From: Treponema sp.
Lineage (GTDB): Bacteria; Spirochaetota; Spirochaetia; Treponematales; Treponemataceae
DNA: 64,000 nucleotides
Direction: 5' to 3'
Assembly (NCBI GenBank): GCA_024693715.1
Contig: JAILKS010000022.1
Span: 91,434 to 155,433, forward strand
Below the pieces are notes generated by a model. The model was not told where the DNA came from. It was given only the letters and a program-made list of their open reading frames with translations, and made no database searches. Shown here one piece after another: positions 9,565 through 17,074 of the stretch (positions within the stretch are counted from its first letter, which is position 1; every line of letters begins with the position of its first letter). A program made the position numbers and the translations under genes.

Positions 9565-9573
9565 AATAAATGA

Positions 9574-9603
9574 TTGACACATGAGCGGTAAATAGAATAA
9601 AAT
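9574..9603 (+). promoter_or_regulatory. Predicted sigma-70 promoter of glnA-ANTAR operon
   Basis: TTGACA (9574-9579) and TAAAAT (9598-9603) are spaced by 18 nt, with predicted start near 9610. It resembles the pyrG promoter in both boxes, and the leader starts immediately after it. Confidence 0.7.
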
Positions 9604-9609
9604 AAAAAT

Positions 9610-9679
9610 CATAAGGGCAAAGGCGCTCATTCAATCTTACGACGGACTGTCGTCGGATGGAATGTGCGTCTTTTTTTTT
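9610..9679 (+). promoter_or_regulatory. glnA leader: hexaloop hairpin overlapping a terminator, homologous to the pyrG leader
   Basis: GGGC-AAAGGC-GCTC (9615-9628) forms a hairpin with a six-base loop carrying A1 and G4. The exclusive alternative pairs AAAGGCGCTCATTC (9619-9632) with GGAATGTGCGTCTTT (9659-9673). It has an inner ACGAC-GGACT-GTCGT hairpin (9639-9653) and ends in nine T (9671-9679). Sequence and layout match the pyrG leader closely. An ANTAR antiterminator is encoded at the end of this transcript, and ANTAR proteins are known to bind hexaloop hairpins with A1 and G4 and prevent termination. Known targets have two such hairpins and I find only one. Confidence 0.7.
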
Positions 9680-9707
9680 GAACAAAATATGTCCCCTGGA
9701 GGAAATT

Positions 9708-10877
9708 ATGTATTCAATAAGTGATGTTTTGGAATATGTTCAGGAAGAAGATGTAAAATTTGTACGTCTTGCTTTTTTTGATTTAAAGGGCGTTCAGAAA
9801 AACATTTCCATTATGGCGGGGCAGCTTGAAAGCGCTTTTAAAAATGGTGTAAGCTTTGACGCTTCAGCAATTTATGGCTTTGAAACACCTGAAAAATCTG
9901 ATTTATTTTTACATCCGGATCCAACTACTCTTTCTGTACTTCCATGGAGACCTAATACAGGAAAGGTTGTCCGAATGTTCTGTACAATTTCACATCCCGA
10001 TGGAACTCCATACAAAAAGGATTGCCGTACACTTTTAGCAAATGCAGTAAAAAAAGCACGCGACGAATACAATATGGAATTCAGCTTTGGAACTGAAATT
10101 GAATTCTATCTTTTTAAATTAGACGAAAAAGGTGAACCAACGAAGATTCCTTTTGACAACGCAGGTTACATGGATATTGCGCCTGAAGATAAGGGAGAAA
10201 ACATCCGTCGTGAAATCTGCTTTACACTTGAACAAATGGGCATTCAGCCGGAATCAAGTCATCATGAAGAAGGACCCGGACAGAACGAAATTGATTTCCA
10301 CTATTCAGATGCACTCACTACCGCCGACAATGCGGAAACCTTTAAGTGGATAGTCCGGACACGAGCAGCAAGTGCAGGACTTTATGCAGATTTTTCACCA
10401 AAGCCTCTTGCAGATAAACCGGGAAGTGGTTTTCATATAAATATTTCATGTCCGGATGCTTCTAAAAAACGCAATGTGCTTGCTGGAATCTTAAAACATG
10501 CAAAAGAACTTACCTTCTACATGAACTGCACGGAAGCCTCTTATGACAGACTTGGTTCATGCAAGGCTCCAAAATATATTGCATGGGGATATGAAAACAG
10601 ATCTGCTTTTATTCGTGTTCCTGCAATTAAAAGTGATGATGCAAGCCGTATAGAAATCCGTACACCGGACAGCGAATGTAATCCGTATATAGTTTTTACG
10701 CTTCTAATTCATGCAGCACTGGATGGAATAAAAAACAATCTCGAACCACCTGAAGATATAAAGGAAAATCTGTTTACAGTTAATACAGAAAATTACACTA
10801 CTCTTCCAGACACATTTGACAATGCCAGAGAAATTGCAGAAAACAGTTCCTTCATAAAGGACATTCTTGGATTCTAG
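9708..10877 (+). CDS. glnA: Glutamine synthetase, short form
   Basis: This enzyme of about 389 residues condenses glutamate and ammonia using ATP. Family motifs in order are FGTEIEFYLF (metal site), SSHHEEGPGQNEIDF, GSGFHINIS (catalytic histidine), the NRSAFIRVP arginine and RIEIRTPDSECNPY. It is roughly 50-80 residues shorter than usual GS-I. It ends soon after the ENLF segment that replaces the NLY adenylylation site, so control by adenylylation looks impossible. The ATG at 9708 follows GGAGG. The leader upstream holds a terminator and an ANTAR-type hairpin, and an ANTAR regulator starts 2 nt after the stop, which points to control by antitermination. A GS-like ligase acting on another amine is less likely given this context. 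Confidence 0.9.
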   Translation: MYSISDVLEYVQEEDVKFVRLAFFDLKGVQKNISIMAGQLESAFKNGVSFDASAIYGFETPEKSDLFLHPDPTTLSVLPWRPNTGKVVRMFCTISHPDGTPYKKDCRTLLANAVKKARDEYNMEFSFGTEIEFYLFKLDEKGEPTKIPFDNAGYMDIAPEDKGENIRREICFTLEQMGIQPESSHHEEGPGQNEIDFHYSDALTTADNAETFKWIVRTRAASAGLYADFSPKPLADKPGSGFHINISCPDASKKRNVLAGILKHAKELTFYMNCTEASYDRLGSCKAPKYIAWGYENRSAFIRVPAIKSDDASRIEIRTPDSECNPYIVFTLLIHAALDGIKNNLEPPEDIKENLFTVNTENYTTLPDTFDNAREIAENSSFIKDILGF

Positions 10878-10879
10878 AA

Positions 10880-11446
10880 ATGACAGAAGACACACACAGC
10901 GTTTTAGTTGTTACAAAAGATTCAAAGCTTTCTCAATCCATAGGTGCAATGTTAATACCGCCACTTTTTGAAACAGAAGTTCTGTCGGACTTTAACGAAG
11001 CACGCCGTCGTGTGTCAGAAAGAGTTTACAATATAATTCTTGTTGATTATTCAGAAGGTGAAGGTGCAGATTTTGCGACAGATGCTTCAGAATCGCTCAG
11101 CACAATCCTTCTGCTTACTCCTTCATCGCTTTTTGAAGAAGTAAGCTATCGTGTAGAAGGCTACGGAATTATTACAGTAACAAATCCACTGGATCAGTTT
11201 TATTTTTACAATATGATAAAAGCCGCTATTGCCGTTCAATACAAGGTCCAGGTTCTTTCAAGCCAGACAACAAAACTCAAAGTAAAGATGGAAGAAATCA
11301 AGCTTGTAAACCGGGCTAAGATGCTTTTAATGCAGAACATGAGCATGTCCGAAGAGGAAGCCCATCACTACATAGAAAAGGATGCCATGGACCACGGACT
11401 AAAAAAAACAACAGTAGCAGAAAATATTATTAAAACATACGGATAA
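10880..11446 (+). CDS. ANTAR-domain antitermination regulator with degenerate receiver (NitR-like)
   Basis: The 188-residue protein has a receiver-like domain (about 6-120), a coiled linker and a C-terminal ANTAR three-helix domain (about 135-188, NRAKMLLMQNMSMSEEEAHHYI). ANTAR domains bind paired hexaloop hairpins in nascent RNA and block terminators. The receiver retains an aspartate in ILVDYSEG, but the acidic pair after strand 1 is VVTKDSK and the lysine position reads VTNP, so normal phosphorylation is doubtful. It begins 2 nt after glnA. A glnA-nitR order with a similar ANTAR protein is known in clostridia. The likely targets are the leaders of glnA, pyrG and carB in this window; that is inference. 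Confidence 0.85.
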   Translation: MTEDTHSVLVVTKDSKLSQSIGAMLIPPLFETEVLSDFNEARRRVSERVYNIILVDYSEGEGADFATDASESLSTILLLTPSSLFEEVSYRVEGYGIITVTNPLDQFYFYNMIKAAIAVQYKVQVLSSQTTKLKVKMEEIKLVNRAKMLLMQNMSMSEEEAHHYIEKDAMDHGLKKTTVAENIIKTYG

Positions 11447-11454
11447 TAAAAATT

Positions 11455-12117
11455 TTACAGTTTTAAGAACATCTGAGGATCCATCTGTACTACCACCGTC
11501 AAATTTCCGTTTCTTGTTCTAATCTCATCTATCATTTCTTTAACCTTTGCTTCATCCTTTAAATGGACACTGTAACTTATAGTAAAAAGTGTTCCCATGT
11601 TGGAGGTTTTAACATCAGTCAATTCTGATTTTGAAAGATATTTTTCAAAAATATCATCAAAGACACCGTTGTAATTCATATCTTCCGGGATTGTAATCCG
11701 CAGTATCTGATCCTCAGAGAATTTAATAAAGCGGCACATAACGATATAAAAGACAGAAACTATAAACAGCAGTGCAAAAGCAACTATGTAATATCCCAAA
11801 GCAATTGCTACACCAACTGTAAGTGTAAAGAAAATATAAAAAATATCCTTCGCATCACCGGGAACAGATCTGAACCTTACCAGTGCGAATATACCTGCAA
11901 GAGATAATGCTTTTTTTAAATCTGTTGCGATAAGTGGAATTACAACTGCAACGACTATCGGTAAAAGAAAAATAGTTGCAACTACACTTTTCGAATAAGT
12001 TCTACGCTTCTGAGAGATGCAATATCCGATGGCAATCAAAAGACCTGCAACAAGCGCCAGACACATATTTATTAAAATTGTTGTATCCTGTTTCCCTAAT
12101 CTCAATAAATTTTCCAT
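11455..12117 (-). CDS. DUF4956 membrane protein
   Basis: The 220-residue protein has about three to four N-terminal membrane helices (residues 12-35, 45-65, 85-130) followed by a cytoplasmic tail of about 80 residues. The conserved loop LAGIFALVRFRSVPGDAKDI is characteristic of DUF4956. The family has no established biochemical role but usually travels with a VTC-domain polyphosphate-polymerase-like protein and a CotH kinase, as it does here. It starts 2 nt after the VTC gene and must be co-transcribed with it. It converges on the ANTAR gene with only 8 nt between the stops and no obvious terminator. Confidence 0.85.
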   Translation of the reverse strand: MENLLRLGKQDTTILINMCLALVAGLLIAIGYCISQKRRTYSKSVVATIFLLPIVVAVVIPLIATDLKKALSLAGIFALVRFRSVPGDAKDIFYIFFTLTVGVAIALGYYIVAFALLFIVSVFYIVMCRFIKFSEDQILRITIPEDMNYNGVFDDIFEKYLSKSELTDVKTSNMGTLFTISYSVHLKDEAKVKEMIDEIRTRNGNLTVVVQMDPQMFLKL

Positions 12118-12119
12118 AA

Positions 12120-12833
12120 TTATTTATCTCCTTTATATTTTTTAAATTCAAATCCATATTTAGAAAAAGAACTCTGAAATATTTTTCTACTAGAAAGAAA
12201 ATGCGCAAACCATAGCGGAAAAGTTTTAAATGCTTTTGCTTCCATAAGCCATTGCCCTTCTGGAAGAAGGTTGTCTCCATAAACAGGTGAATCAAGCAAT
12301 AAATCCTTACGACGACAGAGAATATTTTTATCAAGTGTAAGACGAAAATCTGAATCATCGTTTTCAAAAAAAGCAAGCCGCTCATAAGAAATAAGAACCT
12401 TAGGTTTAAGACAATAGCGCTTCATCAAATCTTTAATTTCAGAAAGAACCTGAAGATTAATTTTTTCATCCTGAGAAATTATTCCATCATTTAAAAATCG
12501 TTCTGCCTGTGCAAGCGTAAATGAAGTCCTTCGTTTATAAACAACTCCGTCATATTTCTTTTTGATTTCCAGAAAAACCGTTTCATTTTTACTGTGAACC
12601 TGTCCATAACTTCTGAGACGAAGCTTTTCTTTATAAACCGGCTTTTCAAGACTTTTTATTATAAGCTCATCAGAATCTGTATCAAAATAAATGTTGGATA
12701 TCGGATATGTTTTCCCGTCAGGATTAAATGCATCACTGATCATGTATTCTTCTAAAAGAGGACGCAGGGCATCAACATCTTCCTGAGTCAGCAGATACTT
12801 TAATTCTACACGGTTAAAGATTTCAATTGCCAA
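12120..12833 (-). CDS. VTC-domain protein (polyphosphate polymerase-like)
   Basis: This 237-residue protein is a single VTC domain (N-terminal RVELKYLLTQED, central LRLRSYG, VFLEIKKKYDGVVYKRR), the tunnel fold of yeast Vtc4 that makes polyphosphate from ATP. The basic and acidic residues lining the tunnel (ELKY, RLR, EIKKK, RR) are present, so catalysis is plausible but unproven for bacterial members. Translation appears to start at TTG, with AAGGGAG 7 nt upstream. It pairs with the DUF4956 gene 2 nt downstream and is divergent from the CotH gene, with AT-rich promoter sequence between. Confidence 0.82.
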   Translation of the reverse strand: MAIEIFNRVELKYLLTQEDVDALRPLLEEYMISDAFNPDGKTYPISNIYFDTDSDELIIKSLEKPVYKEKLRLRSYGQVHSKNETVFLEIKKKYDGVVYKRRTSFTLAQAERFLNDGIISQDEKINLQVLSEIKDLMKRYCLKPKVLISYERLAFFENDDSDFRLTLDKNILCRRKDLLLDSPVYGDNLLPEGQWLMEAKAFKTFPLWFAHFLSSRKIFQSSFSKYGFEFKKYKGDK

Positions 12834-12888
12834 TAAAAAACTCCCTTATTTATAATCCTAATAGATATCATAATATCAATTTTTCCAT

Positions 12889-12917
12889 TTGACAAACAAA
12901 AAATAAGAAATGATAAT
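12889..12917 (+). promoter_or_regulatory. Predicted promoter of the CotH gene
   Basis: TTGACA (12889-12894) and GATAAT (12912-12917) are spaced by 17 nt. The predicted start near 12924 leaves a 5' leader of about 30 nt containing AGGAGAAG before the ATG. Confidence 0.6.
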
Positions 12918-12954
12918 AAAAAATATCAGTAAACAGTTTTACTAGGAGAAGAAT

Positions 12955-15213
12955 ATGAAGAAAAGAATATCGCTTGTGTTTTCCCTGTTGAGTATTTTTA
13001 CAGTGCTGCTTTTTGCTACGAGCCAGAAAAAAAACAAAGCTTCTGCAGGAGAAGATACAAACAAAACCCTTGATTTTATTTTTAACAATCAGACTCTTGG
13101 TGAAACTACAATTACAATCAAACGTTCTGAATGGGAAAAACTATGTGATAACTACCGCTTTTTTTATAAAAATGAAAATTCAGTTCATGCAGAAAGTTAT
13201 GTTTATAAAAAAGACGGTAAAACCTGGACAATGAAAGATGTCGGTTTACGTTTACGGGGAAATACGAGCCGATATGTTCCACAGGGCACAGATAACGGAC
13301 GCAAGCAGGAACAAAAAAATGCATCTTGGAATCCTGAATATTATGATTATGCCGAAAAACCAAATGACGATTACCGTCAGAGTCATTTCAAAATTTCATT
13401 TGGAGAATTTTCTGATGAAAAAGATAAAAGCAATAAATTTCTTGCAGGCTGCTTAAAGGGAATTCCGTTAAAACGTCTTGACCAGTCATGCGGACGAGAA
13501 ATTTTCTGCTATGATTTATTCAGAAAAAATGGAATCTGGACTGCACCACGCGCAAGCCACACAAGAGTAACAATTAACATAATAGAAGATAAAAAGGATA
13601 ATTCCGTAACAAAGCTTAATTTCGGCGTGTACGAAATGTTTGAAGAAATCAACAAACAGTCCCTGAAATCAAGAACACAAAAAGAAACAAATAACAAAAA
13701 TGCCTGGAAAAACAATAAGGGTAATTTGTGGAAATGCGGCTTCTATGATCTTCCTAATGTAAAAAATCGTGACGCTCCTGCATTAACTGACAGCTCCGGA
13801 GAAGGCATGGGAGTTGAAGAAGTTAAGATTGTTTTTAACACAAATGGAAAACCTGAAAGTAAAATCTGGAAGCATTATCCTTTAGATTTAAAGACAAATA
13901 AAAAAGAATTTGATGCTGCAAAAAAAGAATTCTGTTCATTTATAAAAGAACTCAATACTCTTCCTGTTCCTTCAGATGACTCGGATAAAAAAGCAATTAA
14001 CGAAATAAAAGCATTTTACGAAAAATGGTTTGATGTTGATTTTTTCATAAAAACCTATGCAATCAACATAATATGCGGAATGGATGATGATTACTGGAAC
14101 AACACAAACAATTATTATCTTTATTTTGATACCGGTTCGGAAGATGCAACAAATAAGCTTTATTTTATTCCTTTTGATTACGATAATACACTCGGCTGCA
14201 GTATTTCAGAGCCTGGTTTTAAACAGAATCCTCTTGAATGGGGTCGTGGACAAAACCGTCCTTTAATTGACAGGCTTTTAAGCGTGCCCGAATATAAAGA
14301 AAAATTTAAAAACTATCTTCTTGATCTTACTTCTGAAAAATCCTTGTGGAACTACAAAAGATGCAGCGGTATTTTCAATAGCTGGAAAAAAATGCTCTCT
14401 CCATATCTCAACTCTCCTGATTTAAATTTTACAGGACTCGGTGTTCAATCATTTGAAGATTATACCTGGCGGCCGGGAGGATATTCTGTAATAAACAAGA
14501 AAAATAACATTTATGACGCAACAAGAGAATCTATAAAAAAATGGTTTACCGGAAATTATCTTCAGATTAAACAGATAAAAGATGAATCACACAGTGGAAT
14601 AAAACTTGAAATTAAAAACATTCCATCAGATGCCGTAACACGTCATATTTTCTTAAATGATAAACTTGTAAATGAAATATCTCCGGACTGGAAGAATGGG
14701 AAAGCAGTTGCATCACAAAAGATTTTAAATACAGAATTTGTTTATCCTTATACGACAGATGGAAAAGCTTACAAATTAAAGGTTGTCTATTTGAACAGGT
14801 GGTATGGCGTTTCGGAATCCGCAGAAATAAACGTTACAGCCTCAGGTGGACAAGGAGATTTTTATCTTAGAAACAAACCGTCGTATAAAATCACAAACGG
14901 AGTCCTTAAATTTAATCAGCTGCCTGTAATTCAGATTGGTTCTGATAAACCTTCAGCAGAGAATAACTGGGAAAAATATTATGTAATTGAAATTCAATCT
15001 GTTGGCTGGCAATATCAGAGCTGGAATTATCTTGGATTTTCACCTGATAATTTTGATTTTAACGGTAAAAAAGAAGACGGCACAGATATCGTCAGTACAA
15101 AAAATGATACATTGATGTTTAATCTTTATTATGTAGTGAGCAATGATACATTTGGAAACTATCGTCTTGTCATTTATGAATATGAAGAAACAAAAGGTTT
15201 TAAGATTAATTAA
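12955..15213 (+). CDS. Secreted CotH-kinase family protein
   Basis: The 752-residue protein starts with a signal peptide (hydrophobic to about residue 22) and then a CotH kinase domain (about 50-470). Family marks include RLRGNTSR, the FGVYEMFEEINK segment and the metal-binding FIPFDYDNTLG near residue 407. CotH proteins are atypical protein kinases first described for spore coat proteins, and exported bacterial homologues have unknown substrates. The C-terminal part of about 270 residues is beta-rich and unassigned. A lipoprotein cysteine is not apparent. It is divergent from the VTC-DUF4956 pair, a recurrent bacterial association. Strong AGGAG supports the start. Confidence 0.85.
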   Translation: MKKRISLVFSLLSIFTVLLFATSQKKNKASAGEDTNKTLDFIFNNQTLGETTITIKRSEWEKLCDNYRFFYKNENSVHAESYVYKKDGKTWTMKDVGLRLRGNTSRYVPQGTDNGRKQEQKNASWNPEYYDYAEKPNDDYRQSHFKISFGEFSDEKDKSNKFLAGCLKGIPLKRLDQSCGREIFCYDLFRKNGIWTAPRASHTRVTINIIEDKKDNSVTKLNFGVYEMFEEINKQSLKSRTQKETNNKNAWKNNKGNLWKCGFYDLPNVKNRDAPALTDSSGEGMGVEEVKIVFNTNGKPESKIWKHYPLDLKTNKKEFDAAKKEFCSFIKELNTLPVPSDDSDKKAINEIKAFYEKWFDVDFFIKTYAINIICGMDDDYWNNTNNYYLYFDTGSEDATNKLYFIPFDYDNTLGCSISEPGFKQNPLEWGRGQNRPLIDRLLSVPEYKEKFKNYLLDLTSEKSLWNYKRCSGIFNSWKKMLSPYLNSPDLNFTGLGVQSFEDYTWRPGGYSVINKKNNIYDATRESIKKWFTGNYLQIKQIKDESHSGIKLEIKNIPSDAVTRHIFLNDKLVNEISPDWKNGKAVASQKILNTEFVYPYTTDGKAYKLKVVYLNRWYGVSESAEINVTASGGQGDFYLRNKPSYKITNGVLKFNQLPVIQIGSDKPSAENNWEKYYVIEIQSVGWQYQSWNYLGFSPDNFDFNGKKEDGTDIVSTKNDTLMFNLYYVVSNDTFGNYRLVIYEYEETKGFKIN

Positions 15214-15233
15214 ATAATAACAAAAAAAATCTA

Positions 15234-15262
15234 TTGTCAAAATTCTGATTATTTTACATAAT
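15234..15262 (+). promoter_or_regulatory. Predicted promoter giving a leaderless HAD mRNA
   Basis: TTGTCA (15234-15239) and CATAAT (15257-15262) are spaced by 17 nt. Only 5 nt separate the -10 box from the ATG at 15268, so transcription should begin at or within a base or two of the start codon. No Shine-Dalgarno is present. Confidence 0.55.
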
Positions 15263-15267
15263 GCTTT

Positions 15268-16038
15268 ATGGAAAAAATATCATTAATTCTCTCTGATTTA
15301 GACGGAACATTATTTCATAACGACAGAACAATATCAGATTATTCTAAAACAATAATTGAGCAGGCACAGAAAAAAGGAATCATTTTCGGCATTTCAACAG
15401 CACGTGCAAAAGTAAACGCCCTGAAATTTCTTGATGTAATTAATCCGGATGTTTTTATCACAAACGGCGGCGGGATGATATTTTATAAAGATAAAAAAAT
15501 CTATAACTGCGAATTTTCTATAGATGAAACAAATAAGCTTATAAAAAAGACTTTTGAGATTTTTGGCAGCAATGCCATTATAAGTGTTGATAATGAAAAC
15601 GGCGTTTACTCAAATTCAAAGGAAGAATTGCCGGACAGATTCTGGACCTATAACGATTTTTCAACATTTAACGAACCCTGCATGAAAATGTGCATTGAAT
15701 CTCTCGATAAAGAAAAAGTTATTCAAGTTGCCTCGATTTTTGGACCTGATACAATTGATTTTCTTCCCTTCTCTGACATTCCCTGGTATAAGATGACAAA
15801 AAAAGATGCAACTAAAGAAAAAGCAATTAAAGTAATCTGTGATTATCTTAAAATTAAACCTGATAATATTGCGGCCTTCGGTGATGATTTTAATGATATC
15901 GGAATGCTTAAGGCATGCGGAAAAGGAATTGCAATGCAAAATGCGATTGACCAGGTAAAACAGGCAGCTGACGAAATTTGTCTTTCAAACGAAGAAGATG
16001 GTGTTGCAGACTGGATTGAAAAAAGAATCCTGTTATAA
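15268..16038 (+). CDS. Cof-type HAD-superfamily phosphatase
   Basis: The 256-residue protein has HAD motif I LILSDLDGTLF at the N-terminus (nucleophile Asp in SDLDGT), motif II in ISTARAK, and the C-terminal GDDFNDIGMLKACG Mg-binding motif, with a class IIB cap between. Such enzymes dephosphorylate small sugar phosphates, nucleotides or cofactors, and the substrate is not predictable from sequence. The start codon lies right behind a promoter -10 box with no ribosome-binding site, so the mRNA is probably leaderless. It stands alone between the CotH gene and a convergent hemerythrin gene. Confidence 0.9.
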   Translation: MEKISLILSDLDGTLFHNDRTISDYSKTIIEQAQKKGIIFGISTARAKVNALKFLDVINPDVFITNGGGMIFYKDKKIYNCEFSIDETNKLIKKTFEIFGSNAIISVDNENGVYSNSKEELPDRFWTYNDFSTFNEPCMKMCIESLDKEKVIQVASIFGPDTIDFLPFSDIPWYKMTKKDATKEKAIKVICDYLKIKPDNIAAFGDDFNDIGMLKACGKGIAMQNAIDQVKQAADEICLSNEEDGVADWIEKRILL

Positions 16039-16053
16039 TTCTTGATTTCGTTT

Positions 16054-16521
16054 TTATTGAACGGACTGCTGCTTTTTTAAAAATTCTACAAGCGTTGGAA
16101 GATAAAGACGATCCTCATGTGCAATATGAGTATTAATCCAGTCATATAAAAAATGAGCGAATTTTATTGCTTCAGTAATTGAAATTGAATCTATTCGTAA
16201 ACTATTAATCTTACATTTTTCGGTAAACGCATCATGCGACGCCTTATGTTCTTTATATCCGCTGAAATTAGAAGCCTTCATAAGACGTTCTTCTTCCCTA
16301 AAATGTGTTGCCGCGTAATCAAGACATTTATCAAGTGTTTCTTTTACAAGCGAATGATAAACACTCGAATCCTTATTCCGTAAAAGACTCTGATAAAAAT
16401 CATCGCATAAATTGACAAGAGTTTCGTGCTGTTTATCAATTAAAGGAATTCCTATTTTAAACTTTGGATCCCATTTTATAAAAGTTTCAGAATTTGTTAT
16501 ACCAGCATATTTTAACTTCAT
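16054..16521 (-). CDS. Bacteriohemerythrin
   Basis: The roughly 155-residue hemerythrin domain has the diiron ligands in order: FIKWDPKFKIG, DKQHETLV, HFREEERLM, HKASHDAF, and the C-terminal THIAHEDRLY. These proteins bind or sense O2, and in anaerobes they probably buffer or detect oxygen or iron. The ATG at 16521 (MKLKYAG) is preferred because GAGGCG sits 5-8 nt upstream; an in-frame TTG 12 nt earlier overlaps that site. It converges on the HAD gene and is divergent from a DtxR-family regulator, so the two may share metal or oxygen control. Confidence 0.92.
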   Translation of the reverse strand: MKLKYAGITNSETFIKWDPKFKIGIPLIDKQHETLVNLCDDFYQSLLRNKDSSVYHSLVKETLDKCLDYAATHFREEERLMKASNFSGYKEHKASHDAFTEKCKINSLRIDSISITEAIKFAHFLYDWINTHIAHEDRLYLPTLVEFLKKQQSVQ

Positions 16522-16559
16522 GATTCGCCTCAACTTAATTATATCACAAAAATTATGTC

Positions 16560-16595
16560 TTGCACTTTTTTTTTTACTGTATCATAATATATTAT
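16560..16595 (+). promoter_or_regulatory. Promoter of the DtxR-family gene with an overlapping palindrome
   Basis: TTGCAC (16560-16565) and CATAAT (16583-16588) are spaced by 17 nt, almost all of the spacer being T. A perfect 12-bp palindrome, ATAATATATTAT (16584-16595), covers the -10 box and is a candidate autoregulatory operator, although AT-rich palindromes arise easily. Confidence 0.4.
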
Positions 16596-16619
16596 CTGAT
16601 TATTTAGAGGTTTTATAAA

Positions 16620-16997
16620 ATGACTGAATCTTACGAAATGTACCTTGAAACAATCCTTATTCTTTCAGGAGAAAATAATAAAGTTCGTTCAATAGATATT
16701 GCAAAAAAAATGAAATTTTCCCGTGCATCTGTAAGTGTTGCTATTCACAAGCTTGAAAATAATAAATACCTTAAAATCAATGACGATGATACAATCACTC
16801 TTCTAAAAAAAGGAATGGATATTGCGACTAAAATTTATGAACGTCACACTGTAATAAGTCAGCTTTTAATGTCTATTGGGGTAAATGAAAAAACCGCTGC
16901 AAAGGATGCATGCAAAATCGAACATGATATAAGTGAAGAAACTTTTAACTGCATTAAGCAGACAATTATAAATCACAAAGAGCTTCAGAGAAAATAA
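16620..16997 (+). CDS. DtxR/MntR-family metal-dependent regulator
   Basis: The 125-residue protein has the DtxR N-terminal winged helix (ESYEMYLETILILS, IAKKMKFSRASVSVAIHKLE) and a short dimerization region with metal-ligand-like residues (ERHTVISQLL, ACKIEHDISEETF). The SH3-like third domain is missing, as in MntR and the short spirochaete members. It should repress metal-uptake genes when Fe or Mn is plentiful. GAGG upstream supports the start. It is divergent from a hemerythrin gene and followed by the convergent efp terminator. Confidence 0.85.
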   Translation: MTESYEMYLETILILSGENNKVRSIDIAKKMKFSRASVSVAIHKLENNKYLKINDDDTITLLKKGMDIATKIYERHTVISQLLMSIGVNEKTAAKDACKIEHDISEETFNCIKQTIINHKELQRK

Positions 16998-17066
16998 AAA
17001 CGCCATTCACAATTTTATTTTGACTGCGGATAAATCTGACTGCAAATAAAAAAGGAATGACGTTTA
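16996..17066 (-). terminator. Intrinsic terminator at the end of the rpsP-to-efp gene train
   Basis: On the minus strand AAACGTCATTC pairs with GAATGGCGTTT (with one G-U), and an inner TTTTATTT/AAATAAAA helix continues the stem. A T-rich run follows. It may also stop the convergent DtxR transcript. Confidence 0.6.
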
Positions 17067-17074
17067 TAAAAAAA

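Noticed and set aside
9560..9614. A second (P1) hexaloop hairpin upstream of the glnA hairpin, as canonical ANTAR sites require
   Set aside because: No stem with a six-base A1/G4 loop can be formed there, and most of the region is occupied by the predicted promoter.
13013..14266. Short overlapping reading frames inside the CotH gene
   Set aside because: They are Lys/Ile/Phe-rich frame shadows of AT-rich coding sequence without start signals.
17000..17066. Fourth member of the leader family near efp
   Set aside because: The outer stem looks similar, but there is no A1/G4 hexaloop and it lies downstream of both convergent genes, so it is a plain terminator.
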